The position numbers were made by a program, and so were the translations under genes. The notes below the pieces were generated by a model. That model was not told where the DNA came from and made no database searches. It saw nothing but the letters and a program-made list of their open reading frames with translations. From the NCBI GenBank assembly GCA_024291935.2, contig CM044307.1, positions 95,671,461 through 95,735,460 of the forward strand: DNA of 64,000 bases. The letters run 5' to 3'. Below, piece by piece: positions 11,516 through 22,629 of the stretch (within the stretch, counting starts at the first letter, position 1; every line of letters starts with the position of its first letter). The DNA comes from Okapia johnstoni. Its lineage: Eukaryota > Chordata > Mammalia > Artiodactyla > Giraffidae.

Positions 11516-11865
11516 CATCATAGTCTTTACCACTAATTTACGGGAGGTAAAATTAAGAGCTCATCTACTCTGCAACAGGTTCAGAGGAAGAGAGTTAAGA
11601 AGAAGCCAGCTGTACATGACCAATTTCTCCTTCTTAACTGGACAGTATGTTAAGTCATGGTTTAACCCCTTGGCAAAAGAGTATGAAGGTGGAGAGCTGC
11701 CAGAAGGGTTGTGCAGTACATTAGTGGAGCTATGTGGATAATAACATCAATAGCATGAAAGAAGCTTGTGTTAAAAAATGTATCACATATTTTCAATGTT
11801 GTAAAGTTTTAATGTGTTGAGGAGGTTAGATATATGAAAATACCTTTCACTAAAAAAAAAAATAC
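11516..11865. other. Spacer
   Basis: No repeat or gene recognised. A short A11 run at 11852 precedes the L1M fragment. Confidence 0.3.
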
Positions 11866-12155
11866 AGATGGTTCTTAACCACAGATAAGCTACTAGGTCT
11901 CATTCATAATAAAAAGAAATGTAAACCAAAACTGCACTATGATACCATTTCTCACTTATTAGTTTGGCAAATATTAAAACTTTGAAAACATACTCTGGTG
12001 ACACACCAGTGTAAATATAGGCATTAACACTTCACCAGAGGGAGTACAAAATTTGCACAGAAATGTCACATTGTCTATCAAAATTACAGAGGCTTTTACT
12101 CTCTGACCTCGCTTCTAGAAATATATCTCAAAGATGTGCAGGCAAAAGTACCACC
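11866..12155 (+). mobile_element. L1M fragment, sense
   Basis: Matches the end of ORF2 and start of the 3' region of an old L1: AAATGTAAACCAAAACTGCA, GATACCATTTCTCACTTATT, AGTTTGGCAAATATTAAAAC and TCTATCAAAATTACAGAGGC. Coding frame lost. Confidence 0.65.
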
Positions 12156-12904
12156 AGGCAAATAATCTAGAGACAAAAAGAATTGAAACGAAATTATCTG
12201 CTTTGGTGTTAGTGTTGCAAATATCATTTTGAGAGTGTTGTGGATATTGTGGAATAATGCAAATGACTAATAATATTGAGAACTAAGATGTTCTATGTGG
12301 AAGTACAGATGAACAGATGCAAGATTAACAAGGTTAAGTAAATATCCTTTAGGACTAAATTTGAATTATAACTATCAGGAATTAGTAATATAGATCTCAT
12401 GAAATATGTGTAGCTCTTAATATATACTGTCTATTATATATGTACAGGAAACAATTAAGTCTTGATTTGGAGATATATTAATACAGCATGAGCTTGGGAC
12501 ATCTTTTCACACCAGAAAGCAAGTCAGATAAATTATTTGAGTTAATAGAAACTATATTCACACTCTTCTGCCTAGTTGTTAGGATACTAATCCACCACAC
12601 CCACTACCAAACAATCTGAGGAATCCTCATTAAAAGCCTGCTGTGCTGGACTACAGACAATGGGGGAGGGAAAGAGAGCTACAGAGAGTTTCACATCTGG
12701 TCAGTTCTCAGGCAGTTTTCTCTGATGAAAGATGTTAAAAATTAGATGATGCTTTTAGGACAACACCACTCCACCATCGTTTTCTGAGAAAGATTTGGCA
12801 ATAATGAAAATAGCGTGTAACTAGCATTTCCTTTGTGCAAGAGGGTTTTGAAGACTTTTCCTATATCTACTAATCTAAAAGGTCAGTGTGAGCACTGACC
12901 TTGG
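12156..12904. other. Spacer
   Basis: No confident feature. A GTCAGTGTGAGCACTGAC palindrome-like string at 12882-12899 is short and probably incidental. Confidence 0.3.
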
Positions 12905-13075
12905 ATTGTTAAACATTATTATTATAACCATTTTACAGATGAATAAACTAAGATACAGACAAATTAAGTAGTTTACTCCAGGACATAGAGCTAGTAAGTG
13001 GTACACTCAGGTTCTAAATCCAGGCAATGTGAATGTAGAACCCACACTGTTAATCATCATTCCATACTACCATCC
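12905..13075 (-). mobile_element. MIR SINE, antisense
   Basis: The core is clear in reverse: CATTTTACAGATGAATAAAC, AGCTAGTAAGTGG, TTCTAAATCCAGGCAATGTG. MIRs are ancient tRNA-derived SINEs shared by mammals. This copy is diverged but keeps the conserved core. Confidence 0.85.
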
Positions 13076-15173
13076 AGCACCTCTCAGTCAGGCTTTATGA
13101 GGAGCCATTGACCTTATGCATGTCATAGGAAACACCCATCACTTGGGAAAGAATACTGAGAACTGTAAAAATGCTTTAACCTAGTGCCATGAGTAAAAGA
13201 ATAGTTATCACTGCCATTCTTTCTTTGTTCATAACACTCTCACCACCACACACATGCACAAAAATCTCTTTTCCTTTCTAAGAACTTCAAACACATATTA
13301 TTTAATTAAGAAAAAACCTCTGGGTCAGTGTAAAGCTTAAACTTTAAAGCAATTGAACTGGTATGTAAAACTTTGTAGAGAATACAGATTAACTAATTCA
13401 CCAACTATCACCAAGAAAGAAATTAACATAGCTGAGATTTGAATCTGTGGTTATAAGATACTAAAGTCACACATATGTTTAAATACTGCTACATTAATCT
13501 TTTACCATGAATCAGCTGTATAATCTCTCCTGTCCCACAAGGATGTTATAAACTGAAATGGATATAATAACTCCCACGTAAAAGACTCAAATGCACAGTA
13601 GTATTACTTTATCATTTTCACTTTTTTCCCTTTTATCATCATTTTAATGTTCAACCATCCATTTATTCACATTTTGCTTGTTAGCTTACAATGATGATGA
13701 TGTTGGCAATGGTAATACCACTATAAAAGGGTAAAAAGAAAGAAGAGAAGGCAAATAGAGAGAAAACATGTTAATCTTTCTTTTTTTGTGTGTTACTCCT
13801 ATATAAGAGAGAAGTTTTTCACTATGAGGAAACAAATAGAGGCTGTAAATGAGGAATGCAAATGCCAATTGTAAAATGATCATGTTCCTGTGGCCCTTAG
13901 ATAATTAGACATTCAGTTTACTTATTTTAATAAACATAAAGACTTGAGTGCTGTTGCCTTTCTCCAGAGGGTCTGATGATTTGGTTCAGTTACAGTCCTG
14001 CGCTGTGAGAATGAGAGTAAGCATACTTCATCTGCTGCTATAATAGTGCCTCATAAGATGGCACCAGTGATTTTTTCCGAAGTTTACTTCTGTAGAAGAA
14101 ATATCTTTTAAGAATGGTCTTTCATTAGCTGTTAAATAATTTTTGTCTCAAACAGTTTTCTGCAGGTTGAGCTGTCTAGATTTTATAAATATAATAAATA
14201 AATATTTATGAAATAATCTCTGCTTGCTTGTAGAAATAAAATGAGAGTGGATGAGTAAATTGGGTGAAAAATTTTCCAACCCTTATATATCCTCTGAGAG
14301 TAACCGGCTCAACTATTTTCTAAAATGCATGTTTCATTTACATCCATTTTGATAATTACCTTTTTACTTTCTATGATATAGAAAATCAGTTTAAGTGTAG
14401 ATACAGTCTAGCACTTATGTGACAGAATCCTAAATGTTCCCAAGAGTAAATTGAAGCTTCAGTTAGTTTCTAAGTAACATTAATGCCACTAACCTCTAGA
14501 GTATAGTGTATCCTTTACATAACAAGCATCTTCTGGCAGCTTTATTAATGGATTATATATAGTAATACTTCTGTCTATACAAAACAACAAATGGGACTGG
14601 AAACTTTAGGCATATCTGGAAGCCTGTCTGTCTCTAATGCACCTCAGTGATAATAAACTGATTATTCTCAATTACTTAATATAAGAATCCATTAGAGTAT
14701 AACTGTAAATGTTGTGAACCTCTTCTTCATATAACTAATGTTTCTGAAGTTTATCAAAGATATTACAAATCTTGCAACCATGCCACTAATGTACATATGG
14801 GCAACATGTGACATAACCAACAGAATTTGCTTGGTACCTTGGTCGATATAGAGTACGGCTTAGACATCTAGTCCATACTAGTCTACAGATCAGTTATTCA
14901 TTGGTTATTACCACATCCAGATGCCTATGCATAAATATCATGAAGATTTTCTTTACTTAAATACTTAATAATGAAAATATTGAGAGTGACTGAGCTATAC
15001 CATTGAATAAAGCCATAATTTGAATAGAGTTCATTTAGAATAATTAGATACAAACATATTAGAAATAATCTCCATTGTGGTTCTTAACTTTCAAACCTTC
15101 ACACTTGGTGTAAAGAAACAATAAGATATAACTGAGAAAAATATTCTTAGCACTACTCCATTTATGCCTTTTT
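13076..15173. other. Long spacer
   Basis: About 2.1 kb of AT-rich DNA without a recognised repeat, RNA gene or plausible exon. Confidence 0.35.
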
Positions 15174-15184
15174 CTCCAATCAGT

Positions 15185-15458
15185 GGAGAAGGCAATGGCA
15201 CCCCACTCCAGTACTCTTGCCTGGGAAACCCCACGGACAGAGGAGCCTGGTAGGCTGCAGCCCATGGGGTCGCGAAGAGTCAGACACGACTGAGCGATTT
15301 CACTTTCACTTTTCATTTTCATGCACTGGAGAAGGAAATGGCAACCCACTCCAATATGCTTGCCTGGAGAATCCCAGAGACGAAGGAGCCTGGTGGGCTG
15401 CCGTCTATGGGGTCGCACAGAGTTGGACACGACTGAAGCGACTTAGCAGCAGCAGCAG
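15185..15458 (+). mobile_element. Bov-A2 SINE, full-length dimer
   Basis: Two Bov-A monomers in tandem, each with GGAGAAGG, a CTCTTGCC/GCTTGCC-type block and GGTCGC...ACACGACTG, joined by the TTTCACTTTCACTTTTCATT linker and ending in (CAG)n. Flanked by an 11-bp TSD CTCCAATCAGT at 15174-15184 and 15459-15469. The intact TSD suggests a comparatively recent insertion. Confidence 0.97.
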
Positions 15459-15630
15459 CTCCAATCAGTGTCTTGATAGTATGAAAAACAAACCAGTTCT
15501 TAGTCATTTACCTGGGGATAAATCACAACTGGGCATGTTGAAGTAATCCTCACTGTCTAATAAGGAATTGTGAAGTCACAGACTAACTCTGCAAAATAAA
15601 GGAATTTATGGATCATCTAATTTGCAACTT

Positions 15631-15764
15631 GCTGCTGCTGCTAAGTCGCTTCAGTTGTGTCTGACTCTGTGCAACCCCATAGACTACCGGTAGCCCACCA
15701 GGCTCCTCCATCCTTGGGATTCTCCAGGCAAGAGTACTGGAGTGGGTTGCCATTTCCTTCTCTG
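15631..15764 (-). mobile_element. Bov-A monomer, antisense, 12-bp TSD
   Basis: A single Bov-A unit beginning with (GCT)n on the plus strand and ending TTTCCTTCTC. Perfect target copies AATTTGCAACTT are at 15619-15630 and 15765-15776. Only half of a Bov-A2 dimer is present, consistent with 5' truncation. Confidence 0.95.
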
Positions 15765-15974
15765 AATTTGCAACTTAAGGAGTAGTAAAAAATTACCAAC
15801 ATTAATTGGCTTTAACTTGCAACCTAATAGGAACAGTGAAATAAGGCAAGTGTGCCTTGAGGCTTGAGCAACAGCTACATTTAGGCAGCAGATTTGAGTG
15901 AATGTGAGAAAGATATATTAAGAAAATTAAAATCAATTGAAATTAAATATGTTTATATATGTATATATATAATG

Positions 15975-16025
15975 CATTTAGAGCAATGCCTGGCACAGAG
16001 TTAGCGCTCAATAAGGATTCATGTT
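15975..16025 (+). mobile_element. MIR 3'-end fragment
   Basis: GAGCAATGCCTGGCACAGAG followed by TTAGCGCTCAATAAGG is the conserved 3' end of MIR. The rest of the element is not recognisable. Confidence 0.65.
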
Positions 16026-18489
16026 AGAAAAGACTTGTGTCAGACATCGTTCAGTTTAGGAAAATAGAAATTGTTTTTGGTATTTCAGACGCAAAATAAG
16101 TTATTAGAGGAGGTCAGGCTCTCACAAACTTATTGGGAAGGCTGGAAGTGTGAAATTAAAAAGATGCCATGAAGGTTAACACACAGTATTTTTCTTCCTC
16201 CCTCTGACTTATTTCACTAAGCACTAGTTTCCCTCACCCCTGATTCTTGCTTTTTTCTTGGCTCAGTTGGGCTTCCTATAGGGTGTAGTTTGAAGAAAAT
16301 TATTCTTGACGTTTTTCTAAATATGGTATATTTCAGCTGGAATTCCTATACCTAAAGACCTGCAGTTAGAAGTATCCTTAATATCCATGAAACAGTTGAG
16401 TTCAGTCTTTGAATCTCAACATCAGGCCTGCATAGAGCTCTTGCTTCAAAGGTGAGCAATGGAAAAAAAAAAAATTCTGAAGCTTATTAACAAAAGCAAT
16501 GAAAACATTTGTAAGGGGAAATTCTGACTCCTAATTAATAACAATTAATTAAAAATAAAAATCATTTACAGTAGTAACATAGTATAGAAGGCCAAGAAAT
16601 TTCTAATAGAGAAATATATATGTAACACATAAGTAGAAAACTACAAAATTTTTCTTCTGCAAGATATAAAAGCATAAAATATGAGAAGAAACATCAAATG
16701 CCTGGAAGAAAGTATTAAGTATTTCAAAGAAAAATGTTCTTCAAGAATTAATATTCCATGTAAGTAAACTAAAATAGATACGGTATTCTTCAAAAAGAAG
16801 AAAAATATATATCTTCTAACTCTGGATCCATACTGAAAAGAGAAGCCCTCAAATGACATATGTTGGTTTTGTGACAGAGGGAAAACAGCAAGATCGTTGG
16901 TGGAAACCTGTAATGGCACGTAAGCTTGGATGTCGTCATATGTATACACCCCATGCTATTGGACGAAGCAGTGTTCATGGACAAACACAGTATCAGTGGG
17001 TTGGAAATATACACTTACTTCACACAAGGTTTAGCAAGTCACAGGTCAATAGATAAAGATGTATAACCCTTTGAGCAGAAGAAAGAATGCATATTGGGGA
17101 TGCATAATGTAAGCTACATATTTCAGTTTTATCATATTTAAATCAAAATTTATAAAACACCCAAATATTTTTGTAAGAAAAGGAATGGCATGAAATACAC
17201 CAAATATTAACAGTTGCTTTTGTTTGATGGGAAATTACTGGTAATTTTTCTACTTTTAATATTCTCTACATTACAGAATTTCTTAGAGTGCACATACATT
17301 TTTATAAATGGAAAAATAAACATGTTATTTAACAGTGTCATTATTTAATAGATTTCAAGATATTTCTGAACAGAAACAATGTAGTAAATTTACATTTCAT
17401 TCACCATCAAGAATCATTTTCAGTGAAGGTGAATATTGACTCTCTCTTTGAATCTATAAATCATGATCCATTGCTGAAGAGAAGTCAATATCTACTGTTT
17501 CTCTAGACTCCAAATGGAAATTTTGATAAATATCTTTAAAATTTTCTCTCAAGTTTCTGATGAAATGTTCTTTAGCAACAGCCATACTTACTGAAAAGTT
17601 GCACAATTAATCATAAGCTATCCTCATATCTTAAAAGGAAATGTACCAGTAAGCAGTAAAGAGATGAATGACTGTTTTCTTCTTCACATATTAATGTATT
17701 TTTTAATACATTACAAGCTAATACAAAAGAGAGAAATTACCACTTTTAAAGGATTTTGTTAAACTAGAGTCTTTAATATTCAAATGATTTCCTGACTGAT
17801 GGTAGAAACTATTCTAATATCATCTTTATTTTTCTCTTACTTTATTAATGTAACTACCAAGCATTCCTCTGTGATGATAGGGCACTAGATAAAAGTAAGC
17901 ATTTGGAATCTGTCTTTTTGATTCTAAAAGTGATCATTAAAAGAAAAGTACACACACATACAATTCACGATGAGTAGAATTACTTTTACATGGAACACAT
18001 GTTCTAAAGTAATAATCCACAGACATTACTAAGGTGATTAGTTTAGTTTGATATTTACTCTTTTAATGTTGATATGATATTTAAAATATAATTTAAAGTT
18101 GCTTGTGGGGTGAGTTACTAAAACCTGTCTTAATTTAAATTACTTTAAGGATATTTATTGTCATATTGTTGGTTAGTGTTAAAATTAAAAATGTTTCTCA
18201 TAGACAATTCCTTTAAAAATACTGCTCCTATTTTGTAGCATTTTAAAAGTAATTCTGTTATTTATATGTTTTAATGCTGTTTATTTGCATAAGCTTTTTT
18301 ATTTTTTAGGTCATTTTTACCTCCCTTTTTCTTTCTTTTGTATAGAATGAAAGAAATAGTTCTGTTGCAAAAATAGATAGCCAATAGTTTTGTTGACTTT
18401 GTAATTCGTAGGTCAGAAAAGCCACTGAGTGTAGGAATTAGATGAATGATTCTCATAAGACCATGTTACTGACAGCTAAGAAGAAAGCC
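16026..18489. other. Long spacer
   Basis: About 2.5 kb with no named repeat. Small frames between 16640 and 17060 overlap on both strands and lack any recognised domain. A10 and T-rich runs are scattered through it. Confidence 0.3.
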
Positions 18490-18659
18490 AGTCAGGGTGA
18501 GAGCTCCTGCCGTCTCAGTGCAGCCCGGCAGCACAGCGCACATGCCAGGCCAGACTCGGGGTTTTATGTGGCGCTCGTGCTGTGTTCCTTTGCCGTGAGC
18601 AGGCTTCCTCCTCTCCGAGGGAACGCCCACTGATGCTTCCGGATTTAAGGTAAATGAGA
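18490..18659. other. Isolated CpG-rich, GC-rich patch
   Basis: Ten CpG dinucleotides lie within about 160 bp (for example CTGCCGTCTC, GCGCTCGTGC, CCGAGGGAACGCC). The flanks are AT-rich and nearly CpG-free. The patch ends with a good splice-donor-like AAG|GTAAAT at 18659/18660. A 63-codon frame at 18442-18633 spans it but shows no known domain. It could be an exon of an unannotated transcript, a regulatory element, or a retroposed fragment from a GC-rich region. No poly(A) tail or target duplication was seen. Confidence 0.45.
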
Positions 18660-18791
18660 CTCCCCCAGGATCCCTTGGCTGGCAAATTCCCTTCCTCAGT
18701 ATACGTCCAATATCACTTCAAGTGTTTCTGTGAGTTAACTTAGACCCTACCACTTTCATTTATCAAGCATTTTCCATACTCATTATAATAG

Positions 18792-18925
18792 CTGCCGCTG
18801 CTGTTAAGTCACTTCAGTCGTGTCCGACTCTGTGCGACCCCATAAGACGGCACCCCACCAGGCTCCCCCCTCCCTGGGATTCTCCAGGCAAGAACACTGG
18901 AGTGGGTTGCCATTTCCTTCTCCAT
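18792..18925 (-). mobile_element. Bov-A monomer, antisense, perfect 11-bp TSD
   Basis: A single antisense Bov-A unit, (GCTG)-rich at the left and TTTCCTTCTC at the right. Flanked by CATTATAATAG at 18781-18791 and 18926-18936. Most of the CpG sites of the source element survive, which suggests a young insertion. Confidence 0.96.
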
Positions 18926-19109
18926 CATTATAATAGACACGTCATTCATTTTTAACTTTTCTACTAGCCCATCAGGAATAAAAGTTTCCTGAAGACTATA
19001 ACTGCAATATTTATCTTTCCATCTAAAATATTTAATACTTTGTCAATAACATGTAAGCTATCAGTGAATAACTATGGAAGGTTGACTGAATGAGCTAAAT
19101 TGCATTTCA

Positions 19110-19350
19110 AGGTTAAGAGGCAATATAGCTTAGTGATTATGAACACAGGCAATCCAGGCTGCGAGATTGGATTCCCCAACTCTGCTATCTACTAGCTATA
19201 TAATTGTGAGTTGTTTAATCTTTCTGTGCCTTAGTTTCCTCATCTATAAAATAAAATTTGTATTATTATGATGTGATAAACATTATACGAGTTAACATGT
19301 GTAAAGCACTAAATGATTGCATGGAACATAATAAGCTTTAAATAATCATA
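19110..19350 (+). mobile_element. MIR SINE, near full length, sense
   Basis: The whole layout is visible: tRNA-like head (AGCTTAGTGATTATGAACAC), CTGCTATCTACTAGCTATAT, core GCCTTAGTTTCCTCATCTAT, GTGTAAAGCACTAAATGATT and a 3' end CATAATAAGC. Diverged, as expected for an ancient element. Confidence 0.9.
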
Positions 19351-19614
19351 TATGGATGCAACAACTGTTTGATGTCAAAATGTTTACAGTCCAAAATGAT
19401 AAGGTAAACGTGTAAATATGCCAACTCAATCCAACGTGGAACATGAAACGAATCTAATTTCTAAAATAACATATGTTGGCGGGTAGATTCAACATTTTTA
19501 CTATTTTTTCCAGATGGTTTCCTGCCTGGTTCACACTTACCAAGTTATAATAATTATGCAGTTGAAAATATATAATTCATTAATAATTTATTTGGAAAAT
19601 ACTCAGAATGTCTG

Positions 19615-20800
19615 AATGCACCAATCACGATTACATACCTTGAGAATGGAAGAGTGAGCAACACAGATTAAGTTTTGTGCTCTGATGGAGCTTATATTCC
19701 AGTAGAGAGAGACACAGTAGAAATAAAATACATAAACACTTAAGTATCAGGTAGGGACTTCCCTGGTGGTCCAGTGTCTAATACTCCATGCTGCCAATGC
19801 AGGGATTGTGGGTTTGATCCCTGGTCTGGTTGGGGGAACTAAGATCTCACATGCCATGTGGTGCAGAAAGAAAGAAAGGAAAAAAAGAAAAATGCGTTGT
19901 GGTTAAGTGCTACTCAAAGACTTAAATTAGATTAATTCACCTCAGTGGCAATCACCTGGGTGGCTACCACAGTTTGAGAAGGCAGGGAAGGAATCTGATA
20001 CACTGATGTTTAACAGAGATCTGAATAGCAAGAAGGAGACAGCCTTTAGAAAGTTAAGCAGAAGTAAATTTTAAGCAGAGAAAAAAAATTATGCAAAGAC
20101 CTGAAGATGGGGACAAGCTTGCTAAAATCAAGAAACCAAAACCATTCCAGTAATTTGGGCATAAAATATGCAAAGGAGAGAATGATTCACTCTGAGGTCT
20201 GAATATTTAGCAGGAATCAGTACGTGTATGAATTTTAAGTCTATAAGGATTTTGACAGTGATTCTAAGAAAATAGTAAAGAATTTTAAATAAGGATTGGC
20301 ATGATCTGGTTTAACTTTCAGGCCATTATTCAGATCATACTGTGGACCAGAGAAAGAAAGGGCCAAAAGGAAAGCAGAAAAAATTCATAAACAGACTTTT
20401 AGCATGATCTCGCCAAGAAATCATGATGACTTAAATTAGGGTAAAAATAGTGGGACTGGTAAAAGCACATGGAAATATACGTGGGTCTACATGTGTTGCT
20501 CACGGGTTAGACAAAAGAAGTGAGTAAATGAGTGCAATCAGATTAGACTCATAGTTTTTTGTTTAAGCTGTGATAGTCTTCCTGAAATGGGGGGCTGAAG
20601 CAGAGGAATGTTTAAGGACTAAAGGTAATAGTTCCCTTTTGGTTACACTAAATTTGAGATAGTACACATCCATGTGGAGACTTTACATATGGTTATATTA
20701 TGAGGCTGGAGTTCTGATGAGAATTTAGGCTTAAGACACATACCTTGGAATTAGGATCCAGGCTTAATATTCAGATTTGAGAGTTATCAGCATATTAATT
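19615..20800 (+). mobile_element. Ancient mammalian repeat (family not named), split by CHR SINE
   Basis: Several blocks resemble one old, dispersed mammalian repeat: GATGGAGCTTATATTCCAGT, the GGTTAAGTGCTACTC block after the SINE, AGATCTGAATAGCAAGAAGG, GGCATGATCTGG and GGCTGGAGTTCTGATGAG...GAGAGTTATCAGCATAT. A second region with the last type of block lies at 30600-32480. I do not recall the family name with certainty, so none is given. Confidence 0.4.
19754..19893 (+). mobile_element. CHR-type SINE, near full length
   Basis: tRNA-Glu-derived head (GGGACTTCCCTGGTGGTCCA), CCAATGCAGGGATTGTGGG, the GAACTAAGATCTCACATGCC block and an A/G-rich tail (AAAGAAAGAAAGG). This is the cetartiodactyl CHR type, which lacks a Bov-A body. 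Flanks share TTAAGT, too short to be a firm TSD. Confidence 0.9.
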
Positions 20801-22117
20801 TAGTGCTATGCTGTAACTCCTTTATTCAGGTACAATGATGCAATTAACATCTAATTTACTTCATCTTCATTCTAATTTCATATAAAATACTGACGTATGG
20901 GTACTTACGAGAGTTACTATAATACTAAATTTTTCTCTACTTCTATAATTCAAGTACTTTATATCAAAGTAGGTATACTTCAATTTCAGATGTTTTTTCA
21001 CTGACATTTTATCAATAGTCATCTGGCAACTAGGCTTTTCCAGATATGAGAAGGAAATAGATAATTCTAAAGTTACCTGTGACAGATACTGTATTGAATT
21101 GATTAATGAGTTCATCCTGCTTTTCAGTTCACTGTGAGCCTTAATTCATCATCATGGAGTGCCGTTAAGTTTACTAAAAATTCTACAGAATAATGTTTAT
21201 ATGTGAGCTCAATAATCACCTCTAGTCTTGCAGATACATAATTTAAAATATGATGTCACTGTACTGGGAAAATACCTAATTAGTTTTAATGTATTCTCAG
21301 AATTTGATAGTGAGATATCCAACTCTCATTTTCTCATTAGAGTTCCAAATAAATACACACTTTCTCCAAATCCAGAAATAAGAAAATGATCTGCTTCAAT
21401 ATAATCTAAGTTGCTGATTTTCAATAAAAATAAGATTGGCATTTTAGCTAACCACATTTTACTTCATATATTATTCATTTAGCAATTACTGCCATTATCT
21501 ACAGATTCTTAAGGAAGAAATATGGCAAAATATGTTGGGAGAGAATTAGAAAGGAAGAGGTATTTTAAAAGGAAAAAAGGCTGGAAACCTGCAGTAGTGC
21601 AGAGGTAGAAGTGCTTTTTTAAATAATGGTTTATTTTTGAGGGAAGTTTTGGAGGGATGGTTGGACACTGCGCTTGGGCATTTGGAACAGCTCGAGACCT
21701 GACTAGGAGTTAGGGTTAGGGGAGGAAAGCAAAGGGCGAGGATGAAGGACTCTTCCCTAGTCCTCCCAAGGCTTACCTTAAAAGTTATAATTACATATAA
21801 AATAGTTGGGCTTTAAAATGTATTTGGGAGATTTACATAAAGTGCATTTCATTACCTAATCTATTAAGCTCACTTGCAACTGCACACCTGAGTAGTGATC
21901 ATGAAATTCATTCCTGTCAGGAAGGTCAAAATGATCCCTATTTTAGGGACATGTACTCTGATTATATCCCTATATTTGATTTTAAAAAAACAAAGATGCT
22001 ATTTATAAATTTAATGCATCATAAAACTAAATATTTTCATTGTGTTAGCCTTACCATTTTCACTTTTTCAACAACTTGGGAGTTTTATGTATATGTGTCA
22101 GGCCAGAGTATGAAAGG
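20801..22117. other. Spacer
   Basis: No gene or named repeat. The segment 21600-21775 is locally richer in G and contains GAGTTAGGGTTAGGGGAGG, two telomere-like TTAGGG units only. Confidence 0.3.
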
Positions 22118-22312
22118 GTTTCCTTAGTGGCTCAGATGGTAAATAATCCACCTGCAATGCGGGAGACCTGGGTTTAATCCCTGGGTTGGAAGATCTCCTG
22201 AAAAAGAGCATGGCAACCCACTCCAGTATTCTTGCCTGGAGAATCCCCATGGACAGAGGAGCCTGGCGGGCTACAGTCCATGGGGTCGCAAAGAGTTAGA
22301 CACAACTAAGCA
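22118..22312 (+). mobile_element. Bov-tA SINE, sense
   Basis: tRNA-like head GGTTTCCTTAGTGGCTCAGA, GGAGACCTGGGTTTAATCCC, then the Bov-A body (CCACTCCAGTATTCTTGCC ... GGTCGCAAAGAGTTAGACAC). Full length apart from small changes. A short ATGAAA is shared by the flanks. Confidence 0.94.
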
Positions 22313-22397
22313 CAAAGGATGAAAATTCCACAGTTTCAAACAAGAGTAACATTCTCACACAGCATGCTGTATATTGGATAGTTGTATTTAGGTTTAA

Positions 22398-22617
22398 GAG
22401 GATCCCTGATGGTTCAGCAGGTAAAGAATCCTCTTTCAATGCAGGAGACATAGGAAATGAGGATTTGATCCCTGGGTCAGGAAGATCCCCTGGAGAAGAA
22501 ATGGCAACCCACTCCATTATTCTTGCCTGGGAAATTGCATGGACAGAGGAACGTGGCAGGCTACAGTCCAAGAGGTTGCAAAGAGTCAGACACAACTGAG
22601 CAACTATGCACAAGCAC
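22398..22617 (+). mobile_element. Bov-tA SINE, sense, 12-bp TSD
   Basis: A second sense Bov-tA only 85 bp downstream of the previous one. The head GGATCCCTGATGGTTCAGCA is diverged, and a duplicated GGAGACATAGGAAATGAGG block extends the tRNA-like part. Flanked by ATTTAGGTTTAA (22386-22397) and ATTCAGGTTTAA (22618-22629), 11 of 12 identical. Confidence 0.95.
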
Positions 22618-22629
22618 ATTCAGGTTTAA

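Noticed and set aside
16790..17056. Possible exon around 16850-17056
   Set aside because: Overlapping short frames on both strands with no domain, no clear splice sites and no repeat-independent evidence.
21700..21720. Interstitial telomere repeat
   Set aside because: Only two TTAGGG units; not above chance.
22118..22190. tRNA gene in Bov-tA heads (here and at the other Bov-tA copies)
   Set aside because: The A/B-box-like heads are degenerate tRNA-Glu relics inside SINEs, without a cloverleaf of functional quality.
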